Source: Bacillota bacterium (GTDB lineage Bacteria > Bacillota > Clostridia > Lutisporales > Lutisporaceae). Taken from it: 6,748 nucleotides of DNA. Position 1 is the first letter of the stretch, and every line of letters begins with the position of its first letter. Positions 1 through 5,675 of this stretch are shown one piece after another. The translations under genes were made by a program, and so were the position numbers. The notes under the pieces are model-generated. The model searched no databases. It was not told the origin of the DNA and was given only the letters and a program-made list of their open reading frames with translations. The stretch covers positions 1 to 6,748 of the forward strand of contig JAEXXN010000508.1 of NCBI GenBank assembly GCA_023405875.1, read 5' to 3'.

Positions 1-676
1 TTATCGCTACCAGCAGAAGCGCCCAGAAGGATTCTTTGAAGGAAGCCCATACCGCTTTGATTTCAAATGGAGTATCATCCTTCGGCACTCCTTCTTTTTT
101 TGCCACATAATAGCTGACGGCCATTTGACCCAGGCCGCAAAGTATTCCCGGTATTATGCCCCCCAAAAAGATCTTGCCGGTAGACAGTCCCAGGGTACCC
201 GCTATAATGACCATCGGAATGCTCGGCGGCAGTATTATGCCTATTGTGGAGGAAATTGCCGTAACCGCTACTGTGAATTTCTTGCTGTATCCCTTTTTGA
301 CCATCTGAGGCATAAGCAATGCGCTCTCATATGCAGTATCGGCAGCGGCAGAACCTGAAACGCCGGCAAAAATCATACTGGTCAGAACATTTACGTGAGC
401 GAGGCCGCCGGTTATATGTCCCACTATAGAGTATGAAAAGTCAATAAGACGGCGGCCGATCCCACCTGTTCCCATTACAAGTCCCGAGAATGTGAAAAGG
501 GGAATAGCAAGGAGAGCAAAGGAATTCATGCCCTCAAAAACACGCTGTCCGATGGTTACCATATTGCTTCCGCCAATAAATATGATTCCCAATGCGGATG
601 AAAGGCCCATAGAAACAGCGATGGGCGCACCAAGTGCCATCAGTATGAAAAAGCTTATCATTAAAAAAGCAATCAT
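1..676 (-). CDS. dctM: TRAP transporter large permease, DctM subunit (partial, C-terminal part off window)
   Basis: This is the large membrane subunit of a tripartite ATP-independent periplasmic (TRAP) transporter, the part that forms the ion-coupled transport pathway for the substrate delivered by DctP. The visible 225 codons are open to the window edge; the family is usually about 425 residues, so roughly the N-terminal half is here. Seen in the translation: an N-terminal hydrophobic segment with LGAPIAVSMG, then QRVFEGMNSFALLAIPLF (about residues 44-61) and GVSGSAAADTA (residues 105-115), all characteristic of DctM, followed by LPPSIPMVI and a further hydrophobic stretch. The ATG at 676 overlaps the dctQ stop as ATGA, indicating translational coupling. 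A purine-rich GGCGGGATAGAGGA precedes the start. Family assignment is firm; the substrate cannot be read from this subunit. Confidence 0.95.
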   Translation of the reverse strand, partial: MIAFLMISFFILMALGAPIAVSMGLSSALGIIFIGGSNMVTIGQRVFEGMNSFALLAIPLFTFSGLVMGTGGIGRRLIDFSYSIVGHITGGLAHVNVLTSMIFAGVSGSAAADTAYESALLMPQMVKKGYSKKFTVAVTAISSTIGIILPPSIPMVIIAGTLGLSTGKIFLGGIIPGILCGLGQMAVSYYVAKKEGVPKDDTPFEIKAVWASFKESFWALLLVAI

Positions 677-1155
677 TCCTCTATCCCGCCTTTCTTATCT
701 GGGCTGAACTCCGTAATCACACTAATGATGGCGGAAACCGCACTCAATAGGGATAACACAGGCAAGGGCCAATATATGTACGACATTTTAAGCGACTGCA
801 TGGTAGAAATGACCTGCTTGGATTTAGCGGCAAGCAGGAATGTGCCATAAGCCAGGAACAGATAAAAGAGGCAGACCGTAACACCTACAATTACTTTGGA
901 AACCAACAGCCCGCGCCCTCTGAGCAGCTCGTCGATGGCCTCGATCCGCAGATGCTCTGACGAAACGCTCAGGCTGATGCCTGCAATGCATACCGCCCAT
1001 AAGTTCAGATATTGTGAAGCCTCCATATACCATTGGATACCACCGCCCGTGAAACGGGCAACTACATTATAAGCAAGAATTATTGCCATTACAGCAATAA
1101 GGAAAGCTGATACAGTAGTCGCTATTTTGTCAATTGTTTTCTGCAACTTCAGCAT
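673..1155 (-). CDS. dctQ: TRAP transporter small permease, DctQ subunit
   Basis: This is the four-helix small membrane subunit of the TRAP transporter; in this family it pairs with DctM in the cytoplasmic membrane. The translation shows four hydrophobic segments: an N-terminal one ending in YNVVARF, a second around YLNLWAVCIAGISLSV, a third around VGVTVCLFYLFLAYGTF, and a fourth around YWPLPVLSLLSAVSAII. A short charged tail ends in KKGGIEE. About 160 residues is the normal size. An upstream in-frame ATG at 1176 would add seven residues (MKGTENI). I prefer ATG 1155, because GGAG lies six bases before it and the protein then begins MLKLQKT; the 1176 start has only a GGGGTG stretch close to it. 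It follows dctP after a short gap and overlaps dctM by four bases. Confidence 0.9.
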   Translation of the reverse strand: MLKLQKTIDKIATTVSAFLIAVMAIILAYNVVARFTGGGIQWYMEASQYLNLWAVCIAGISLSVSSEHLRIEAIDELLRGRGLLVSKVIVGVTVCLFYLFLAYGTFLLAAKSKQVISTMQSLKMSYIYWPLPVLSLLSAVSAIISVITEFSPDKKGGIEE

Positions 1156-1215
1156 AATATTCTCCGTTCCTTTCATTTACACCCCGCCTAACAGAGTTTT
1201 ATATCTCAGCGGCAG

Positions 1216-2265
1216 CTATTTATTCTCAGCCAGCCATTTGTTCAAATCGTCCTGCAGCTCGTATTTCTTTGAATACTCATCCACTACGCTTTTGGTTGCT
1301 TCTACGAAAGGAGCAAGGTCAGGCTGGAGTATTGTCATACCGCCTTCATTTTCAAGCTTGCTGATGAAATCCTCAGTCATTTTCCTGTTGAGCTCACGGT
1401 TATATTTCTCCGACTCTTTTGCTGCTGCGGCCACAATCTCCTGCTGTGATGCACTCATTTTCTTCCAGGTATTTTCCGAAATAGTGAAGCACATGCCGGA
1501 GTATATGTGGTTGGTGATCGAAAGATAGGCTTGAACTTCATAAAGCTTGTTGTTATATATTACCGGGATAGGATTCTCCTGTCCGTCATAGGTATTTTGC
1601 TGGAGTGCCATATAGAGCTCCGAGAAGGCCAGGGGCTGCGGATTTGCTCCCAATGCCCTCATAGTTCCCATAATAACAGGGTTTTCAGGAGTACGGATAA
1701 GCATGCCCTTCATGTCTTTGGGTTCTTTTACCTGTATCTTGGAAGCGGTAACACAGCGGAAACCGTTGTCAAAATGTGCAAGTACCCGCATATTCTGATC
1801 AATCATAAGCTCTTCAATTTCGGCAACGATGTCGCTGTCCATGAAAGCCCATGCTTCATCGAAATTTTCAAACAGGAAAGGAAGTGCGGATATTCCCATC
1901 TTGGGCTCATATGTAGAAAAATTACTTGCGTCGGTGATGACCACGTCGACAGTACCCGAATCCAGGGCCAGGGCTTCTATCAGCGCAGCGTCGCCGCCCA
2001 ACTGTCCGGAAGGATATATCTCTACTTTTACTGAGCCGCCGGTCTTTTCCTCTACGATCTCTTTAAACCGTACTGAGGCTATACCGCGGGGGTCCTGGTC
2101 ATTTGTGCTGTAACCTATCTTGATAGTAACCTGGGGATCAGAAGCTTCACTTTTCTGTCCTGGGGAACCTTCCGTTGAGACAGCTCCTTCAGTAGAAGGG
2201 GGTGCGCCGCAGGCTGTGGTTAAAATCAGCATGGCACAGAGTAGAAAAGCGAGAGATTTCTTCAT
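1216..2265 (-). CDS. dctP: TRAP transporter substrate-binding lipoprotein, DctP family
   Basis: This extracytoplasmic solute receptor captures the substrate and hands it to DctQM. Residues 1-19 are a lipoprotein signal peptide with lipobox LTTAC; Cys19 would be lipidated, anchoring the protein to the outer face of the membrane as expected in a Gram-positive. A Ser/Thr/Gly-rich linker (about 20-43) precedes the binding domain. From memory of the sialic-acid receptor SiaP, the counterparts of its carboxylate-binding residues appear to be Arg170 (NGFRCVT), Arg191 (MLIRTPENP) and Asn231 (DGQENP). PLAFSELYMALQ (211-222) is also typical. The 349 residues fit the family. A strong AAAGGAGG sits nine bases before the ATG. 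These residues support an organic acid ligand; which one is unknown. A long inverted repeat lies in the mRNA leader just upstream. Confidence 0.95.
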   Translation of the reverse strand: MKKSLAFLLCAMLILTTACGAPPSTEGAVSTEGSPGQKSEASDPQVTIKIGYSTNDQDPRGIASVRFKEIVEEKTGGSVKVEIYPSGQLGGDAALIEALALDSGTVDVVITDASNFSTYEPKMGISALPFLFENFDEAWAFMDSDIVAEIEELMIDQNMRVLAHFDNGFRCVTASKIQVKEPKDMKGMLIRTPENPVIMGTMRALGANPQPLAFSELYMALQQNTYDGQENPIPVIYNNKLYEVQAYLSITNHIYSGMCFTISENTWKKMSASQQEIVAAAAKESEKYNRELNRKMTEDFISKLENEGGMTILQPDLAPFVEATKSVVDEYSKKYELQDDLNKWLAENK

Positions 2266-2274
2266 GTTTTTCTT

Positions 2275-2282
2275 CCTCCTTT
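2275..2282 (-). promoter_or_regulatory. Strong Shine-Dalgarno of dctP
   Basis: The minus strand reads AAAGGAGG, nine bases before the dctP ATG at 2265. It is the strongest ribosome binding site in the operon. This fits the general need for more receptor than permease in binding-protein-dependent transporters. Confidence 0.85.
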
Positions 2283-2301
2283 ATTGTTTGGATGCTTTAT
2301 T

Positions 2302-2343
2302 TATTGTTATTTCCGCAGCACTCCTCATACTGCGGTAACAATA
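2302..2343 (-). repeat. Bulged inverted repeat in the leader before dctP
   Basis: TATTGTTA (2302-2309) and CCGCAG (2313-2318) are perfectly complementary to CTGCGG (2330-2335) and TAACAATA (2336-2343). The arms differ only by a three-base bulge (2310-2312) and close an 11-base loop. In the transcript this gives 14 base pairs. No U-run follows on either strand, so it is a poor intrinsic terminator. It lies between the racemase-family gene and the dctP ribosome binding site. It could set relative expression through RNA processing or stability, or be a protein-binding palindrome; the sequence does not decide between these. Confidence 0.65.
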
Positions 2344-2372
2344 TTTATGGTTATTCTATGAAGCCGTGTGTC

Positions 2373-3038
2373 TTAAAGCTGTGCGGCGGCTTCCCGCACT
2401 GCGGAGACACCGAACCTGATGCTTGAAAAAACCGGGAGCCCCAAGGCTGCGGAAACTGCATCCTCGGCGTAGGCCATTGAGCCCTGGGCAAAAAGAAGCA
2501 CATCCACCCTTTCCCTCACCTTTGATGCGGTATCTACCAGCATTTGCTTGAACTGCTCCTGGTCAAGGCCGAATGCGCCCTCTGCCAATGCATCAACAAG
2601 AACGACTTCTTTTCCTAAAATATCAGCACAATCCTGTATCAAACGTTTAGTCGGTTCCAGAGTAGTGGGCAGTGTGGCCACTACACCAATACGGCTGCCT
2701 GACCGGACGGCTGCCATAGCCATATCCTCATCTATACGGACAAATTTGACCCCGGTCATCTCGTACAAGGGCTTTGCAAGCTTGGCTACGTCGCCTACGG
2801 ATGAACAAATATTCAACAAGATGTCCGCTCCGTCCTTTACTCCCTGTTCATACAAATCCATCAGGCGCCGGGCGCAGCCGGCAGTCACGTATCCGTTTTC
2901 TCGGGCCTCCTGTAAAATACTAGGGTCCTGATAGCTCATCACTTGTAGGTCCATTCCTGAAAACCTGCTGTTAAGCTGACTGTTGACCATTTCAATCAAT
3001 TCCGGAGTAGTACTGGTATAGACTGCTGCAATTTTCAT
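2373..3038 (-). CDS. Asp/Glu racemase-superfamily enzyme, first gene of the TRAP operon
   Basis: This is a cytoplasmic protein of the PLP-independent aspartate/glutamate/hydantoin racemase superfamily, whose members racemise, isomerise or decarboxylate small carboxylates using active-site cysteines. The 221 residues are the normal length. Cys78 in LLNICSSVGD is at the position of the first catalytic cysteine. IGVVATLPTTLEPT (about 117-130) is typical of the subgroup. At the usual position of the second cysteine the protein reads LLFAQGSMA (181-189), so a classical two-cysteine racemase mechanism is unlikely. Many relatives seem to have a similar AQ-SM motif there, from memory. AAAGGAAGG lies ten bases before the ATG. 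It heads the operon with dctPQM, so it probably acts on the imported compound. The exact reaction is not assignable. Confidence 0.85.
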   Translation of the reverse strand: MKIAAVYTSTTPELIEMVNSQLNSRFSGMDLQVMSYQDPSILQEARENGYVTAGCARRLMDLYEQGVKDGADILLNICSSVGDVAKLAKPLYEMTGVKFVRIDEDMAMAAVRSGSRIGVVATLPTTLEPTKRLIQDCADILGKEVVLVDALAEGAFGLDQEQFKQMLVDTASKVRERVDVLLFAQGSMAYAEDAVSAALGLPVFSSIRFGVSAVREAAAQL

Positions 3039-3092
3039 AATAAACTATCCTTCCTTTATCATCATATTGTTCAACGTAGGATGTTTACATTT

Positions 3093-3121
3093 ATACTATC
3101 AAGATACCTCACTTTTGTCAA
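3093..3121 (-). promoter_or_regulatory. Sigma-A-like promoter of the racemase-dctPQM operon
   Basis: On the minus strand a perfect -35 TTGACA (3121-3116) is followed after 17 bases by TAGTAT (3098-3093), a 4/6 match to TATAAT. Transcription would start near 3086, about 50 bases before the racemase-family ATG. The spacing is ideal and it is the best match in the spacer. Confidence 0.7.
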
Positions 3122-3127
3122 TAGTAT
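3093..3127. repeat. Inverted repeat flanking the TRAP-operon promoter
   Basis: ATACTAT (3093-3099) and ATAGTAT (3121-3127) form a perfect 7-bp inverted repeat separated by 21 bases. One arm coincides with the -10 hexamer and the other abuts the -35. The placement would suit a repressor bound at both arms. It could be chance in AT-rich DNA. Confidence 0.4.
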
Positions 3128-3178
3128 GATTGACTCCAGCCTATAAACTTATTTTCTGTTAAAGCCTCAGATAGAAAT

Positions 3179-3225
3179 TCAGGTACAGAAACTCATAAGC
3201 TTAAATCTCTTTGTTCTGTACCTGA
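3179..3225. repeat. 12-bp perfect inverted repeat between the efflux and TRAP operons
   Basis: TCAGGTACAGAA (3179-3190) and TTCTGTACCTGA (3214-3225) are perfect reverse complements with a 23-base spacer that contains AAGCTT. No clear U-run follows on the minus strand, so a terminator role is doubtful. It could be an operator, a bidirectional stem-loop, or a remnant of a small mobile repeat; a loosely similar CACCTGACC motif occurs at 5572-5580. Confidence 0.6.
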
Positions 3226-3246
3226 CACCATTATTTCATATAAGGG

Positions 3247-3269
3247 CAAAATAACCCGCCTTGGGGCTA
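3247..3269 (-). terminator. Weak terminator-like hairpin at the end of the efflux operon
   Basis: On the minus strand TAGCCC (which includes the stop codon of the exporter gene) can pair with GGGTTA, with one G-U pair and a six-base loop, followed directly by TTTTG. The stem is short and the U-run is only four bases, so termination may be partial. Read-through would enter the TRAP operon. Confidence 0.4.
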
Positions 3270-4898
3270 TTCAACGTTGAGAGCCATACCGGCTGAAGCT
3301 TCCTGATGCTTTTCGGCACTTTCATCGGTTACTTTGCCTACTGTAGTTCTCAGCGGAAGCTCTTTAAGGAAGAACGTAAGCACCAGAGCCACAGCCATAA
3401 GAATCGCTCCTGTCAGAAATACGCTGGATAATGCTGATGCTAAAGCTTGCCTCAACGCTTCGGTAAGCTGAACAAAAACTAGCTGGGCGGGTGCCGGAAG
3501 ACTGTTTTGTATTGCGCTTAGCTTTGAGGGATCAAGCAGCAGTTGTGGATTAAGCGATTGAACCAAATTTTCAGACACACCCTGTTCCAGCCCTGCAAAA
3601 CTGATTCCTCCTCCGTGAGAAGCTATGAGCCCATTCATTTTATCCGCTATGTTTGTGGAAAGAACAGTCCCCATCACCGCGATACCTATGGTCCCTCCAA
3701 GGCTCCGGAATAATTGAACGGAAGCTGTGGCAACGCCCAGGTCCTTCGGATCAACGACATTTTGAACGGCAAGCATAAATACAGGCATACCGAGACCAAG
3801 ACCGAAGCCAAATATTATCATGCTGAGTACGGCGACAGGAATACTCTTCATTACAGTCATGATCAGCATGCCAAGCACCATAACAGCCATTCCGATAAGG
3901 GCAAGGCTTTTATACCTGCCTGTTTTTGTCATCTGGCGCCCGGTATAAGCACTCAACGCAAGCATGCTTATTGACATGGGCATTGTGACATAGCCGGCGT
4001 AAGTCGGAGAAACTCCCATGACCCCCTGGACATAAAACGGCATATACATGAGGGCTCCCATCATACCGGCATTCATAATAAATCCGATGATATTGGAAAT
4101 GGTCACTACGCTGCTTTTAAATAAAGTCAGCGGGAGGACCGGAGTTTTTACCTTTGTCTCGGTAAAGATAAAGAGGGCTAAAGCTGCCGAGGTGAAAGCG
4201 AAAAGGCCTAATATCACCGATGAATTCCAGGAGTACTTTGTGCCGGCCCAGGAGAACGCAAGAAGCATCGGGACAATTGTCAGGGTCAGCAGCAAGGAAC
4301 CCGGATAATCAATAGATTGAGCTTCCTGCCTTTCCACTTTTGGGAATAGAACCAGAATCATAAAGAAGGCGATGACTCCAAGGGGCAGAAACAGCCAGAA
4401 TACCCAATGCCAATCCAAATGATCTACGATATATCCACCAAGTCCCGGTCCAACGATACTGGACATTCCGAATACGGCGCTCATTATCCCGGACCACCGC
4501 CCTCTTTCACGGGGGGAGAACAAGTCACCAATAGCGGTATACGCCGTCGCCATGATAATACCTGCTCCAAGCCCTTGAATTCCACGGTAGATAATTAAAT
4601 GAATGATATCTTTGGAAGTTCCTGAAAGAAAGGCTCCCGCCATAAATATCACAATTCCTGATAAAATAAAATACTTCCGCCCATAAATATCTGAAAGCTT
4701 CCCGACCAGAATGGTAGAGATGGTTGAAGTCAAAAGATATATTGTAATAATCCAGGTGTAGTAGTCCATCCCCCCAAGCCTGGCTATAATGCGGGGTAAG
4801 GCCACTCCTACTATCGTCTGGTTGATGGAAGAAAAGAACATTGCTGTTATTATTGCTGCCATGATTGTGATTTTGCGTTTTTGCGATAAATGCTCCAT
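3267..4898 (-). CDS. DHA2 (EmrB/QacA-type) MFS multidrug exporter
   Basis: This is an inner-membrane drug:proton antiporter of the 14-helix DHA2 branch of the major facilitator superfamily. Numbered from the chosen start (543 residues), motif D1 is SINQTIVGVALPR (24-36), motif A GKLSDIYGRK (66-75), motif B contains Arg105 in YRGIQGLGAG, and motif C is GMSSIVGPGLGG (144-155). A long polar loop before the last helix and a charged tail fit EmrB-like proteins. The common Asp of motif D1 is Asn26 here, a change also found in some Bacillota members as I recall. The in-frame ATG at 4922 lacks a ribosome binding site, whereas AAGGAG lies eight bases before ATG 4898. It follows a marR gene by 38 bases, so it is probably co-transcribed and drug-inducible. 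Substrate range is unknown. Confidence 0.93.
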   Translation of the reverse strand: MEHLSQKRKITIMAAIITAMFFSSINQTIVGVALPRIIARLGGMDYYTWIITIYLLTSTISTILVGKLSDIYGRKYFILSGIVIFMAGAFLSGTSKDIIHLIIYRGIQGLGAGIIMATAYTAIGDLFSPRERGRWSGIMSAVFGMSSIVGPGLGGYIVDHLDWHWVFWLFLPLGVIAFFMILVLFPKVERQEAQSIDYPGSLLLTLTIVPMLLAFSWAGTKYSWNSSVILGLFAFTSAALALFIFTETKVKTPVLPLTLFKSSVVTISNIIGFIMNAGMMGALMYMPFYVQGVMGVSPTYAGYVTMPMSISMLALSAYTGRQMTKTGRYKSLALIGMAVMVLGMLIMTVMKSIPVAVLSMIIFGFGLGLGMPVFMLAVQNVVDPKDLGVATASVQLFRSLGGTIGIAVMGTVLSTNIADKMNGLIASHGGGISFAGLEQGVSENLVQSLNPQLLLDPSKLSAIQNSLPAPAQLVFVQLTEALRQALASALSSVFLTGAILMAVALVLTFFLKELPLRTTVGKVTDESAEKHQEASAGMALNVE

Positions 4899-4936
4899 AA
4901 AATATTCTCCTTGCTTTTGCATAGATTACCATGTAT

Positions 4937-5362
4937 TTATTGCTCTTGTTGTTCAAGATTATCTGAAATTTTATTGTAAATTCGGATCAGATGTTGAATA
5001 TCCTCATCCGGAAGGCCCTGAAAAAACTTTATTGTGACCTTGTTTTGCTTCTCGGACATAGACTTTATGAGTTCCTTACCTTTTCCTGTAATTTCCAGGT
5101 AAACAATCCTGCGGTCTTCTTTGTCCCCCTTGCGCTCTGCATAGCCTTCCGCAACCAGTTTATCCGAGGAGCAGGTAACAGCTCCGGGAGTTATCTGAGT
5201 CAGCTCTGCAAGCTGCGCTGCTTTTTGAGGCCCCGAATGGTCAAGGCTTCTCAAAATGAGATATTGGGAATGATTTATTCCGCGGAGTTGATTGTTCCAC
5301 TCTTTTTTCATTTTCTTTAAAATCTGATAAAATATTTCGAGCAGTTTTTCTTGATCTTTCAT
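4937..5362 (-). CDS. MarR-family transcriptional repressor of the adjacent exporter
   Basis: This is a winged helix-turn-helix regulator of 141 residues, expected to bind palindromic DNA as a dimer and release it on binding a ligand. The HTH spans about residues 46-72 (QKAAQLAELTQITPGAVTCS onward) and the wing has the family hallmark GDKEDRRIVYLEIT (79-92), with Asp83-Arg84-Arg85. Terminal helices that mediate dimerisation flank this. The single cysteine, Cys64, lies in the predicted recognition helix rather than at the N-terminal redox position known from OhrR. AAAGGAG precedes the ATG by six bases. The gene is first in an operon with the DHA2 exporter and has two candidate operators between its promoter and its start, which supports autorepression and control of efflux. 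The inducer is unknown. Confidence 0.93.
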   Translation of the reverse strand: MKDQEKLLEIFYQILKKMKKEWNNQLRGINHSQYLILRSLDHSGPQKAAQLAELTQITPGAVTCSSDKLVAEGYAERKGDKEDRRIVYLEITGKGKELIKSMSEKQNKVTIKFFQGLPDEDIQHLIRIYNKISDNLEQQEQ

Positions 5363-5372
5363 GATATACTCC

Positions 5373-5420
5373 TTTAGTTCTAAACATTTTAATACTAAAC
5401 TATTTAGTTGCGAACATTTT
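5373..5420. promoter_or_regulatory. Candidate MarR operators: two 18-bp direct repeats, each partly palindromic
   Basis: On the plus strand TTTAGTTCTAAACATTTT (5373-5390) recurs as TTTAGTTGCGAACATTTT (5403-5420), 15 of 18 bases identical and exactly 30 bp apart, about three helical turns. The first copy contains the palindrome TTTAG-TT-CTAAA (5373-5384). A second palindrome, ACTAAA-CTA-TTTAGT (5394-5408), overlaps the start of the other copy. They lie just downstream of the marR -10 and reach the ribosome binding site, a good position for autorepression. Confidence 0.65.
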
Positions 5421-5422
5421 AT

Positions 5423-5451
5423 ATTATATTCTTTTTTATTAATAATATCAA
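5423..5451 (-). promoter_or_regulatory. Sigma-A promoter of the marR-exporter operon
   Basis: The minus strand shows -35 TTGATA (5451-5446, 5/6 consensus) and a perfect -10 TATAAT (5428-5423) separated by 17 bases. Transcription would start near 5416, giving a leader of about 55 bases that contains the candidate MarR operators. Confidence 0.8.
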
Positions 5452-5558
5452 TCTAAAAATATAACCAGCAGAGATAGTTCTCTCAATACTATAAGCTTTT
5501 TCCACGGCTTGCAACCTTTGTTCAGCCTTGCTGTCGTGCCCGTATCTGATATTAATAA

Positions 5559-5580
5559 GGTGACAGGCCGGCACCTGACC
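5559..5580. repeat. Imperfect palindromic motif around GCCGGC
   Basis: GGTGACAGG-CCGGCACCTGACC is a GC-rich island in AT-rich spacer DNA. AGGTG can pair with CACCT, or CAGG with CCTG, around the GCCGGC core. The ACCTGAC part resembles the right arm of the inverted repeat at 3214-3225. It may be a relic of a small dispersed repeat; the evidence is weak. Confidence 0.3.
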
Positions 5581-5592
5581 TGAACTGAAAAA

Positions 5593-5622
5593 TTTGCATA
5601 AACCTGATAGGTTTTTTATAAT
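5593..5622 (+). promoter_or_regulatory. Probable sigma-A promoter of the sigma/anti-sigma operon
   Basis: A perfect TATAAT at 5617-5622 has a weak -35 (TTTGCA, 5593-5598, 18-base spacer). Transcription would start near 5629, about 45-50 bases before the gene. I see no obvious ECF-type -35/-10 pair. Confidence 0.5.
5600..5614. promoter_or_regulatory. 15-bp palindrome inside the sigma-gene promoter spacer
   Basis: AAACCT-GAT-AGGTTT is a perfect 6-bp inverted repeat with a three-base centre, located exactly between the candidate -35 and -10. That is a classic repressor position. As RNA it would be a short hairpin with only two G-C pairs followed by a T-run, so a weak terminator for upstream plus-strand transcripts is an alternative. 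Confidence 0.45.
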
Positions 5623-5641
5623 ATTTTCGAATTAATATATA

Positions 5642-5651
5642 GAAGCGCTTC
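5642..5651. promoter_or_regulatory. cre-like palindrome before the sigma gene
   Basis: GAAGCGCTTC is a perfect 10-bp palindrome about 20 bases downstream of the -10. It resembles the core of a catabolite-responsive element (TGNAANCGNNNNCA), but the flanking G and C positions do not match. CcpA-type roadblock control is possible but unproven. Confidence 0.3.
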
Positions 5652-5664
5652 AAACTTGTAAATT

Positions 5665-5675
5665 AAAGAAGGTGA
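5665..5675 (+). promoter_or_regulatory. Near-perfect Shine-Dalgarno overlapping the GTG of the sigma gene
   Basis: AAAGAAGGTGA matches the extended consensus AAAGGAGGTGA at 10 of 11 positions. It includes the GTG at 5672-5674, so it cannot serve that codon. The next in-frame codon at ideal spacing is ATA (5681-5683). Confidence 0.6.

Noticed and set aside
125..707. Plus-strand open frames at 125-358 and 492-707
   Set aside because: They lie antisense to dctM, whose conserved motifs are clear, and they show no family features.
1127..2113. Plus-strand open frames up to 175 codons (1127-1528, 1507-2034, 1829-2113)
   Set aside because: They are antisense shadows of dctP. No ribosome binding site or recognisable domain supports them.
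2281..2328. Minus-strand 15-codon leader ORF ending at the dctP ribosome binding site
   Set aside because: It has no Shine-Dalgarno, starts inside the hairpin loop and has no run of codons suggesting attenuation. It is probably chance.
3714..4956. Overlapping frames in both strands within the exporter gene (3714-3974, 4048-4308, 4309-4497, 4525-4956)
   Set aside because: The DHA2 frame carries all family motifs. The others are shadows with no features of their own.
5470..5483. Short hairpin AGAGA-TAGT-TCTCT
   Set aside because: It is a five-pair stem with no T-run and no placement at a promoter, and is expected by chance.
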